From Endomychus coccineus (lineage: Eukaryota > Arthropoda > Insecta > Coleoptera > Endomychidae), in contig OY294068.1 of the NCBI GenBank assembly GCA_958510875.1, forward strand, positions 198,796,315-198,860,314: a DNA stretch of 64,000 nt, in the 5' to 3' direction. The position numbers were made by a program, and so were the translations under genes. Below the pieces are notes generated by a model. The model made no database searches. It was not told the origin of the DNA and worked only from the letters and a program-made list of their open reading frames with translations. Shown piece after piece: positions 11,076-22,375 of the stretch. Positions within the stretch are counted from its first letter, which is position 1; the number at the start of each line of letters is the position of its first letter.

Positions 11076-11210
11076 AATGGGATCATGTCAGTAGAGATGT
11101 GGAGGACATTTGACTGACATTCTATTGGATATCTAACATCTAAGGTTGTACTTCAAATTATTACTAATCAACTCGAAATTCTTTTACTACCCGATATGAT
11201 GCAAAAATAT

Positions 11211-11254
11211 CGTGATGTACATCAAAATATACGATGTACCTAGTGGTACATTGT
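11211..11254. repeat. Cluster of palindromes built on gatgtac
   Basis: A perfect 10-bp palindrome, gatgtacatc, sits at 11214-11223. A second dyad follows: acgatgtacc (11231-11240), loop tagt, ggtacattgt (11245-11254), with 9 of 10 positions paired. Both share the word gatgtac. Function is unknown. Confidence 0.6.
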
Positions 11255-11261
11255 AGATCAC

Positions 11262-11811
11262 TTTCTAAATGATACCATAATGAACTCTTGATACAGGCCG
11301 TTCACAATCCCTAATATTTACATCGAAAGTGCGAAACTAATTACGAATAGAAGATTTCCACTAGCTTTTTGATTAGAAGTACGCTCTAAATTTTGTGGAA
11401 TAATATTTTTTTGCTTATATCAGTACGTTGATGCTTTTATTGATACATATTTCTGATTTCTGCAGGTGTTCCATGGTATGGATTTTTCTGTTACTCCAAC
11501 TAATTCGAGATGAGAAAGCCCAGGCCCACACTTGGCGGACATGGATGAAGTAGAAAACCAGCATAGTGAATTTATTGCTAATTATTATCTCATGAATTTC
11601 AGTTGCATATTTAGGTTTAGGATATTGTTTTTTACCATTTTATGTCTTCACAACCAAAGTTCCAACTAGTTAAGTAGTTATAACATACAAGCTGTTGTCA
11701 ACCAGCAATGAGTTACAAACAATATCACTAAAGTCCCATCTCCAGAATCAGAAATTGCTAGGACATACTGGTTTACTAGTTTCAGTAGTTCAAATACATG
11801 CTCTCCAGTTC
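11262..11811. other. Nothing recognisable before satellite 2
   Basis: AT-rich, no frame of note. A splice-acceptor-like string (tttctgatttctgcag near 11450-11465) occurs alone. The last 30 or so bases before 11812 share only agtttcagt (about 11777-11785) with the satellite 2 monomer, which may be chance or a scrambled edge. Confidence 0.6.
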
Positions 11812-11985
11812 TTCAAAATCTGCTATTCCCAAGTTTGAACAGCTTTTCAAATTGCACGGTTCAATTCTTCCCAATGACATACCTCTCGACACAATAACTA
11901 ATTGAAACATGATCCTTGCTTGAATTTTGATTTCATTCCATAGAAAGACATTCAATTCTCTCAATACACAGACCGTTTAATCGCG
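11812..11985 (+). repeat. 5'-truncated edge monomer of satellite 2
   Basis: Homology to the consensus starts abruptly at ttcaaaatctgc, so only the 3' 57% or so of a monomer is present. It differs from consensus at about four sites: ctgctatt for ctgcgatt, ttgcacgg for ttgtacgg, acaataac for ataataac, and actaattg for actatttg. The 60-codon minus-strand frame at 11782-11964 spans this edge and is an artefact. Confidence 0.9.
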
Positions 11986-14425
11986 TTGACTGCTCAACTG
12001 ACTTACTTTACTTCTTATCCCTTTGTTTTACTTCATTTTCTCAGATTCAATGTGTTCAATTATTCATTATACAGGCTGTTCAGTCGTGGGAGTTTCAGTG
12101 GTGGCTATTTGAATTATTCAAAATCTGCGATTCCCAAGTTTGAACAGCTTTTCAAATTGTACGGTTCAATTCTTCCCAATGACATACCTCTCGACATAAT
12201 AACTATTTGAAACATGATCCTTGCTTGAATTTTGATTTCATTCCATAGAAAGACATTCAATTCTTTCAATACACAGGACTTTTAATCGCGTTGACTGCTC
12301 AACTGACTTACTTTACTTCTTATCCTTTTGTTTTACTTCATTTTCTCAGATTCAATGTGTTCAATTATTCATTATACAGGCTGTTCAGTCGTGGGAGTTT
12401 CAGTGGTGGCTATTTGAATTATTCAAAATCTGCGATTCCCAAGTTTGAACAGCTTTTCAAATTGTACGGTTCAATTCTTCCCAATGACATACCTCTCGAC
12501 ATAATAACTATTTGAAACATGATCCTTGCTTGAATTTTGATTTCATTCCATAGAAAGACATTCAATTCTCTCAATACACAGACCGTTTAATCGCGTTGAC
12601 TGCTCAACTGACTTACTTTACTTCTTATCCCTTTGTTTTACTTCATTTTCTCAGATTCAATGTGTTCAATTATTCATTATACAGGCTGTTCAGTCGTGGG
12701 AGTTTCAGTGGTGGCTATTTGAATTATTCAAAATCTGCGATTCCCAAGTTTGAACAGCTTTTCAAATTGTACGGTTCAATTCTTCCCAATGACATACCTC
12801 TCGACATAATAACTATTTGAAACATGATCCTTGCTTGAATTTTGATTTCATTCCATAGAAAGACATTCAATTCTCTCAATACACAGACCGTTTAATCGCG
12901 TTGACTGCTCAACTGACTTACTTTACTTCTTATCCCTTTGTTTTACTTCATTTTCTCAGATTCAATGTGTTCAATTATTCATTATACAGGCTGTTCAGTC
13001 GTGGGAGTTTCAGTGGTGGCTATTTGAATTATTCAAAATCTGCGATTCCCAAGTTTGAACAGCTTTTCAAATTGTACGGTTCAATTCTTCCCAATGACAT
13101 ACCTCTCGACATAATAACTATTTGAAACATGATCCTTGCTTGAATTTTGATTTCATTCCATAGAAAGACATTCAATTCTCTCAATACACAGACCGTTTAA
13201 TCGCGTTGACTGCTCAACTGACTTACTTTACTTCTTATCCCTTTGTTTTACTTCATTTTCTCAGATTCAATGTGTTCAATTATTCATTATACAGGCTGTT
13301 CAGTCGTGGGAGTTTCAGTGGTGGCTATTTGAATTATTCAAAATCTGCGATTCCCAAGTTTGAACAGCTTTTCAAATTGTACGGTTCAATTCTTCCCAAT
13401 GACATACCTCTCGACATAATAACTATTTGAAACATGATCCTTGCTTGAATTTTGATTTCATTCCATAGAAAGACATTCAATTCTCTCAATACACAGACCG
13501 TTTAATCGCGTTGACTGCTCAACTGACTTACTTTACTTCTTATCCCTTTGTTTTACTTCATTTTCTCAGATTCAATGTGTTCAATTATTCATTATACAGG
13601 CTGTTCAGTCGTGGGAGTTTCAGTGGTGGCTATTTGAATTATTCAAAATCTGCGATTCCCAAGTTTGAACAGCTTTTCAAATTGTACGGTTCAATTCTTC
13701 CCAATGACATACCTCTCGACATAATAACTATTTGAAACATGATCCTTGCTTGAATTTTGATTTCATTCCATAGAAAGACATTCAATTCTCTCAATACACA
13801 GACCGTTTAATCGCGTTGACTGCTCAACTGACTTACTTTACTTCTTATCCCTTTGTTTTACTTCATTTTCTCAGATTCAATGTGTTCAATTATTCATTAT
13901 ACAGGCTGTTCAGTCGTGGGAGTTTCAGTGGTGGCTATTTGAATTATTCAAAATCTGCGATTCCCAAGTTTGAACAGCTTTTCAAATTGTACGGTTCAAT
14001 TCTTCCCAATGACATACCTCTCGACATAATAACTATTTGAAACATGATCCTTGCTTGAATTTTGATTTCATTCCATAGAAAGACATTCAATTCTCTCAAT
14101 ACACAGACCGTTTAATCGCGTTGACTGCTCAACTGACTTACTTTACTTCTTATCCCTTTGTTTTACTTCATTTTCTCAGATTCAATGTGTTCAATTATTC
14201 ATTATACAGGCTGTTCAGTCGTGGGAGTTTCAGTGGTGGCTATTTGAATTATTCAAAATCTGCGATTCCCAAGTTTGAACAGCTTTTCAAATTGTACGGT
14301 TCAATTCTTCCCAATGACATACCTCTCGACATAATAACTATTTGAAACATGATCCTTGCTTGAATTTTGATTTCATTCCATAGAAAGACATTCAATTCTC
14401 TCAATACACAGGACTTTTAATCGCG
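11986..14425 (+). repeat. Satellite 2 block 0: eight 305-bp monomers
   Basis: Monomers start at 11986 and then every 305 bp. Those beginning 12596-13816 look identical by eye. The second monomer is preceded by the cacaggactttt variant of cacagaccgttt and by ctttcaata in place of ctctcaata. Confidence 0.9.
12108..12156. repeat. Twin dyads tttgaa/ttcaaa in each monomer (exemplar)
   Basis: In the first full monomer, tttgaa-tta-ttcaaa occupies 12108-12122 and tttgaa-cagctt-ttcaaa occupies 12139-12156. The arms are the same and the dyad centres are about 32.5 bp apart, near three helical turns. The pair recurs in nearly all monomers. In subfamily-2 monomers the last arm is tttaaa, which weakens the second dyad. 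A protein-binding role would be inference only. Confidence 0.7.
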
Positions 14426-17400
14426 TTGACTGCTCAACTGACTTACTTTACTTTACTTTACTTCTTATCCTTTTGTTTCACTTCATTTTCTCAGATTCAA
14501 TGTGTTCAATTATTCATTATACAGGCTGTTCAGTCGTGGGAGTTTCAGTGGTGGCTATTTGAATTATTCAAAATCTGCGATTCTCAAGTTTGAACAGCTT
14601 TTTAAATTGTACGGTTCAATTCTTCCCAGTAACATACCTCTCGACATAATAACTAATTGAAACATGATCCTTGCTTGAATTTTGATTTCATTCCATAGAA
14701 AGACATTCAATTCTCTCAATACACAGACCGTTTAATCGCGTTGACTGCTCAACTGACTTACTTTACTTCTTATCCCTTTGTTTTACTTCATTTTCTCAGA
14801 TTCAATGTGTTCAATTATTCATTATACAGGCTGTTCAGTCGTGGGAGTTTCAGTGGTGGCTATTTGAATTATTCAAAATCTGCGATTCCCAAGTTTGAAC
14901 AGCTTTTCAAATTGTACGGTTCAATTCTTCCCAATGACATACCTCTCGACATAATAACTATTTGAAACATGATCCTTGCTTGAATTTTGATTTCATTCCA
15001 TAGAAAGACATTCAATTCTCTCAATACACAGACCGTTTAATCGCGTTGACTGCTCAACTGACTTACTTTACTTCTTATCCCTTTGTTTTACTTCATTTTC
15101 TCAGATTCAATGTGTTCAATTATTCATTATACAGGCTGTTCAGTCGTGGGAGTTTCAGTGGTGGCTATTTGAATTATTCAAAATCTGCGATTCCCAAGTT
15201 TGAACAGCTTTTCAAATTGTACGGTTCAATTCTTCCCAATGACATACCTCTCGACATAATAACTATTTGAAACATGATCCTTGCTTGAATTTTGATTTCA
15301 TTCCATAGAAAGACATTCAATTCTCTCAATACACAGACCGTTTAATCGCGTTGACTGCTCAACTGACTTACTTCACTTCTTATCCTTTTGTTTTACTTCA
15401 TTTTCTCAGATTCAATGTGTTCAATTATTCATTATACAGGCTGTTCAGTCGTGGGAGTTTCAGTGGTGGCTATTTGAATTATTCAAAATCTGCGATTCCC
15501 AAGTTTGAACAGCTTTTCAAATTGTACGGTTCAATTCTTCCCAATGACATACCTCTCGACATAATAACTATTTGAAACATGATCCTTGCTTGAATTTTGA
15601 TTTCATTCCATAGAAAGACATTCAATTCTCTCAATACACAGACCGTTTAATCGCGTTGACTGCTCAACTGACTTACTTCACTTCTTATCCTTTTGTTTTA
15701 CTCCATTTTCTCAGATTCAATGTGTTCAATTATTCATTATACAGGCTGTTCAGTCGTGGGAGTTTCAGTGGTGGCTATTTGAATTATTCAAAATCTGCGA
15801 TTCCCAAGTTTGAACAGCTTTTCAAATTGTACGGTTCAATTCTTCCCAATGACATACCTCTCGACATAATAACTATTTGAAACATGATCCTTGCTTGAAT
15901 TTTGATTTCATTCCATAGAAAGACATTCAATTCTCTCAATACACAGACCGTTTAATCGCGTTGACTGCTCAACTGACTTACTTTACTTCTTATCCCTTTG
16001 TTTTACTTCATTTTCTCAGATTCAATGTGTTCAATTATTCATTATACAGGCTGTTCAGTCGTGGGAGTTTCAGTGGTGGCTATTTGAATTATTCAAAATC
16101 TGCGATTCCCAAGTTTGAACAGCTTTTCAAATTGTACGGTTCAATTCTTCCCAATGACATACCTCTCGACATAATAACTATTTGAAACATGATCCTTGCT
16201 TGAATTTTGATTTCATTCCATAGAAAGACATTCAATTCTCTCAATACACAGACCGTTTAATCGCGTTGACTGCTCAACTGACTTACTTCACTTCTTATCC
16301 TTTTGTTTTACTTCATTTTCTCAGATTCAATGTGTTCAATTATTCATTATACAGGCTGTTCAGTCGTGGGAGTTTCAGTGGTGGCTATTTGAATTATTCA
16401 AAATCTGCGATTCCCAAGTTTGAACAGCTTTTCAAATTGTACGGTTCAATTCTTCCCAATGACATACCTCTCGACATAATAACTATTTGAAACATGATCC
16501 TTGCTTGAATTTTGATTTCATTCCATAGAAAGACATTCAATTCTCTCAATACACAGACCGTTTAATCGCGTTGACTGCTCAACTGACTTACTTCACTTCT
16601 TATCCTTTTGTTTTACTCCATTTTCTCAGATTCAATGTGTTCAATTATTCATTATACAGGCTGTTCAGTCGTGGGAGTTTCAGTGGTGGCTATTTGAATT
16701 ATTCAAAATCTGCGATTCCCAAGTTTGAACAGCTTTTCAAATTGTACGGTTCAATTCTTCCCAATGACATACCTCTCGACATAATAACTATTTGAAACAT
16801 GATCCTTGCTTGAATTTTGATTTCATTCCATAGAAAGACATTCAATTCTCTCAATACACAGACCGTTTAATCGCGTTGACTGCTCAACTGACTTACTTTA
16901 CTTCTTATCCCTTTGTTTTACTTCATTTTCTCAGATTCAATGTGTTCAATTATTCATTATACAGGCTGTTCAGTCGTGGGAGTTTCAGTGGTGGCTATTT
17001 GAATTATTCAAAATCTGCGATTCCCAAGTTTGAACAGCTTTTCAAATTGTACGGTTCAATTCTTCCCAATGACATACCTCTCGACATAATAACTATTTGA
17101 AACATGATCCTTGCTTGAATTTTGATTTCATTCCATAGAAAGACATTCAATTCTCTCAATACACAGACCGTTTAATCGCGTTGACTGCTCAACTGACTTA
17201 CTTCACTTCTTATCCTTTTGTTTTACTTCATTTTCTCAGATTCAATGTGTTCAATTATTCATTATACAGGCTGTTCAGTCGTGGGAGTTTCAGTGGTGGC
17301 TATTTGAATTATTCAAAATCTGCGATTCCCAAGTTTGAACAGCTTTTCAAATTGTACGGTTCAATTCTTCCCAATGACATACCTCTCGACATAATAACTA

Positions 17401-20400
17401 TTTGAAACATGATCCTTGCTTGAATTTTGATTTCATTCCATAGAAAGACATTCAATTCTCTCAATACACAGACCGTTTAATCGCGTTGACTGCTCAACTG
17501 ACTTACTTCACTTCTTATCCTTTTGTTTTACTCCATTTTCTCAGATTCAATGTGTTCAATTATTCATTATACAGGCTGTTCAGTCGTGGGAGTTTCAGTG
17601 GTGGCTATTTGAATTATTCAAAATCTGCGATTCCCAAGTTTGAACAGCTTTTCAAATTGTACGGTTCAATTCTTCCCAATGACATACCTCTCGACATAAT
17701 AACTATTTGAAACATGATCCTTGCTTGAATTTTGATTTCATTCCATAGAAAGACATTCAATTCTCTCAATACACAGACCGTTTAATCGCGTTGACTGCTC
17801 AACTGACTTACTTTACTTCTTATCCCTTTGTTTTACTTCATTTTCTCAGATTCAATGTGTTCAATTATTCATTATACAGGCTGTTCAGTCGTGGGAGTTT
17901 CAGTGGTGGCTATTTGAATTATTCAAAATCTGCGATTCCCAAGTTTGAACAGCTTTTTAAATTGTACGGTTCAATTCTTCCCAGTAACATACCTCTCGAC
18001 ATAATAACTATTTGAAACATGATCCTTGCTTGAATTTTGATTTCATTCCATAGAAAGACATTCAATTCTCTCAATACACAGACCGTTTAATCGCGTTGAC
18101 TGCTCAACTGACTTACTTTACTTCTTATCCCTTTGTTTTACTTCATTTTCTCAGATTCAATGTGTTCAATTATTCATTATACAGGCTGTTCAGTCGTGGG
18201 AGTTTCAGTGGTGGCTATTTGAATTATTCAAAATCTGCGATTCCCAAGTTTGAACAGCTTTTCAAATTGTACGGTTCAATTCTTCCCAATGACATACCTC
18301 TCGACATAATAACTATTTGAAACATGATCCTTGCTTGAATTTTGATTTCATTCCATAGAAAGACATTCAATTCTCTCAATACACAGACCGTTTAATCGCG
18401 TTGACTGCTCAACTGACTTACTTTACTTCTTATCCCTTTGTTTTACTTCATTTTCTCAGATTCAATGTGTTCAATTATTCATTATACAGGCTGTTCAGTC
18501 GTGGGAGTTTCAGTGGTGGCTATTTGAATTATTCAAAATCTGCGATTCCCAAGTTTGAACAGCTTTTCAAATTGTACGGTTCAATTCTTCCCAATGACAT
18601 ACCTCTCGACATAATAACTATTTGAAACATGATCCTTGCTTGAATTTTGATTTCATTCCATAGAAAGACATTCAATTCTCTCAATACACAGACCGTTTAA
18701 TCGCGTTGACTGCTCAACTGACTTACTTTACTTCTTATCCCTTTGTTTTACTTCATTTTCTCAGATTCAATGTGTTCAATTATTCATTATACAGGCTGTT
18801 CAGTCGTGGGAGTTTCAGTGGTGGCTATTTGAATTATTCAAAATCTGCGATTCCCAAGTTTGAACAGCTTTTCAAATTGTACGGTTCAATTCTTCCCAAT
18901 GACATACCTCTCGACATAATAACTATTTGAAACATGATCCTTGCTTGAATTTTGATTTCATTCCATAGAAAGACATTCAATTCTCTCAATACACAGACCG
19001 TTTAATCGCGTTGACTGCTCAACTGACTTACTTTACTTCTTATCCCTTTGTTTTACTTCATTTTCTCAGATTCAATGTGTTCAATTATTCATTATACAGG
19101 CTGTTCAGTCGTGGGAGTTTCAGTGGTGGCTATTTGAATTATTCAAAATCTGCGATTCCCAAGTTTGAACAGCTTTTCAAATTGTACGGTTCAATTCTTC
19201 CCAATGACATACCTCTCGACATAATAACTATTTGAAACATGATCCTTGCTTGAATTTTGATTTCATTCCATAGAAAGACATTCAATTCTCTCAATACACA
19301 GACCGTTTAATCGCGTTGACTGCTCAACTGACTTACTTTACTTCTTATCCCTTTGTTTTACTTCATTTTCTCAGATTCAATGTGTTCAATTATTCATTAT
19401 ACAGGCTGTTCAGTCGTGGGAGTTTCAGTGGTGGCTATTTGAATTATTCAAAATCTGCGATTCCCAAGTTTGAACAGCTTTTTAAATTGTACGGTTCAAT
19501 TCTTCCCAGTAACATACCTCTCGACATAATAACTATTTGAAACATGATCCTTGCTTGAATTTTGATTTCATTCCATAGAAAGACATTCAATTCTCTCAAT
19601 ACACAGACCGTTTAATCGCGTTGACTGCTCAACTGACTTACTTTACTTCTTATCCCTTTGTTTTACTTCATTTTCTCAGATTCAATGTGTTCAATTATTC
19701 ATTATACAGGCTGTTCAGTCGTGGGAGTTTCAGTGGTGGCTATTTGAATTATTCAAAATCTGCGATTCCCAAGTTTGAACAGCTTTTCAAATTGTACGGT
19801 TCAATTCTTCCCAATGACATACCTCTCGACATAATAACTATTTGAAACATGATCCTTGCTTGAATTTTGATTTCATTCCATAGAAAGACATTCAATTCTC
19901 TCAATACACAGACCGTTTAATCGCGTTGACTGCTCAACTGACTTACTTTACTTCTTATCCCTTTGTTTTACTTCATTTTCTCAGATTCAATGTGTTCAAT
20001 TATTCATTATACAGGCTGTTCAGTCGTGGGAGTTTCAGTGGTGGCTATTTGAATTATTCAAAATCTGCGATTCCCAAGTTTGAACAGCTTTTCAAATTGT
20101 ACGGTTCAATTCTTCCCAATGACATACCTCTCGACATAATAACTATTTGAAACATGATCCTTGCTTGAATTTTGATTTCATTCCATAGAAAGACATTCAA
20201 TTCTCTCAATACACAGACCGTTTAATCGCGTTGACTGCTCAACTGACTTACTTTACTTCTTATCCCTTTGTTTTACTTCATTTTCTCAGATTCAATGTGT
20301 TCAATTATTCATTATACAGGCTGTTCAGTCGTGGGAGTTTCAGTGGTGGCTATTTGAATTATTCAAAATCTGCGATTCCCAAGTTTGAACAGCTTTTCAA

Positions 20401-20535
20401 ATTGTACGGTTCAATTCTTCCCAATGACATACCTCTCGACATAATAACTATTTGAAACATGATCCTTGCTTGAATTTTGATTTCATTCCATAGAAAGACA
20501 TTCAATTCTCTCAATACACAGGACTTTTAATCGCG
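14426..20535 (+). repeat. Satellite 2 block 1: 20 monomers, led by a 315-bp monomer
   Basis: The 315-bp leader (14426-14740) has two extra copies of the pentamer ctttа-type word (acttactttactttacttt), tttcac, gattctcaag, tttttaaatt and cagtaacat. The block includes the 915-bp trimer region. Monomers at 17791 and 19316 share a mosaic of tttttaaatt and cagtaacat with otherwise subfamily-1 sequence and are five monomers (1525 bp) apart. Confidence 0.88.
15351..18095 (+). repeat. 915-bp trimeric higher-order repeat, three copies
   Basis: Monomers cycle through three types: cttcac with acttcat (15351, 16266, 17181), cttcac with actccat (15656, 16571, 17486), and ctttac with ccctttg (15961, 16876, 17791). 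The three copies are 15351-16265, 16266-17180 and 17181-18095. The last monomer of the third copy also carries cagtaacat. Confidence 0.88.
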
Positions 20536-22375
20536 TTGACTGCTCAACTGACTTACTTTACTTTACTTTACTTCTTATCCTTTTGTTTCACTTCATTTTC
20601 TCAGATTCAATGTGTTCAATTATTCATTATACAGGCTGTTCAGTCGTGGGAGTTTCAGTGGTGGCTATTTGAATTATTCAAAATCTGCGATTCTCAAGTT
20701 TGAACAGCTTTTTAAATTGTACGGTTCAATTCTTCCCAGTAACATACCTCTCGACATAATAACTAATTGAAACATGATCCTTGCTTGAATTTTGATTTCA
20801 TTCCATAGAAAGACATTCAATTCTCTCAATACACAGACCGTTTAATCGCGTTGACTGCTCAACTGACTTACTTTACTTCTTATCCCTTTGTTTTACTTCA
20901 TTTTCTCAGATTCAATGTGTTCAATTATTCATTATACAGGCTGTTCAGTCGTGGGAGTTTCAGTGGTGGCTATTTGAATTATTCAAAATCTGCGATTCCC
21001 AAGTTTGAACAGCTTTTTAAATTGTACGGTTCAATTCTTCCCAGTAACATACCTCTCGACATAATAACTAATTGAAACATGATCCTTGCTTGAATTTTGA
21101 TTTCATTCCATAGAAAGACATTCAATTCTCTCAATACACAGACCGTTTAATCGCGTTGACTGCTCAACTGACTTACTTTACTTCTTATCCCTTCGTTTTA
21201 CTTCATTTTCTCAGATTCAATGTGTTCAATTATTCATTATACAGGCTGTTCAGTCGTGGGAGTTTCAGTGGTGGCTATTTGAATTATTCAAAATCTGCGA
21301 TTCCCAAGTTTGAACAGCTTTTCAAATTGTACGGTTCAATTCTTCCCAATGACATACCTCTCGACATAATAACTATTTGAAACATGATCCTTGCTTGAAT
21401 TTTGATTTCATTCCATAGAAAGACATTCAATTCTCTCAATACACAGACCGTTTAATCGCGTTGACTGCTCAACTGACTTACTTTACTTCTTATCCCTTCG
21501 TTTTACTTCATTTTCTCAGATTCAATGTGTTCAATTATTCATTATACAGGCTGTTCAGTCGTGGGAGTTTCAGTGGTGGCTATTTGAATTATTCAAAATC
21601 TGCGATTCCCAAGTTTGAACAGCTTTTCAAATTGTACGGTTCAATTCTTCCCAATGACATACCTCTCGACATAATAACTATTTGAAACATGATCCTTGCT
21701 TGAATTTTGATTTCATTCCATAGAAAGACATTCAATTCTCTCAATACACAGACCGTTTAATCGCGTTGACTGCTCAACTGACTTACTTTACTTCTTATCC
21801 CTTTGTTTTACTTCATTTTCTCAGATTCAATGTGTTCAATTATTCATTATACAGGCTGTTCAGTCGTGGGAGTTTCAGTGGTGGCTATTTGAATTATTCA
21901 AAATCTGCGATTCCCAAGTTTGAACAGCTTTTCAAATTGTACGGTTCAATTCTTCCCAATGACATACCTCTCGACATAATAACTATTTGAAACATGATCC
22001 TTGCTTGAATTTTGATTTCATTCCATAGAAAGACATTCAATTCTCTCAATACACAGACCGTTTAATCGCGTTGACTGCTCAACTGACTTACTTTACTTCT
22101 TATCCCTTTGTTTTACTTCATTTTCTCAGATTCAATGTGTTCAATTATTCATTATACAGGCTGTTCAGTCGTGGGAGTTTCAGTGGTGGCTATTTGAATT
22201 ATTCAAAATCTGCGATTCCCAAGTTTGAACAGCTTTTCAAATTGTACGGTTCAATTCTTCCCAATGACATACCTCTCGACATAATAACTATTTGAAACAT
22301 GATCCTTGCTTGAATTTTGATTTCATTCCATAGAAAGACATTCAATTCTCTCAATACACAGGACTTTTAATCGCG
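20536..22375 (+). repeat. Satellite 2 block 2: six monomers
   Basis: A 315-bp leader is followed by 20851 (cagtaacat, actaattg), twin cccttcg monomers at 21156 and 21461, then 21766 and 22071. The last four monomers recur 3060 bp downstream at the end of the next block. Confidence 0.85.

Larger units (their letters stand above)
9396..11811. other. Non-tandem spacer between the two satellites
   Basis: About 2.4 kb without tandem periodicity. It holds an oligo-A run, two strong hairpins, a pyrimidine microsatellite and two adjoining coding fossils from different transposon classes. No host gene with a long frame, start and splice structure could be supported. The organisation suggests a pericentromeric or heterochromatic insertion graveyard, which is inference. 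Confidence 0.8.

Noticed and set aside
12030..12080. Splice-acceptor-like strings in each satellite 2 monomer (ttttctcag, attatacag)
   Set aside because: Pyrimidine-rich AT sequence yields these by chance; no donor sites or exons accompany them.
11986..12290. CENP-B box or a half-monomer (about 152 bp) internal repeat in the 305-bp unit
   Set aside because: No CENP-B-box-like motif was seen. The two halves share only a few short words (attcaat, tcaat, acag), too little to call an internal dimer.
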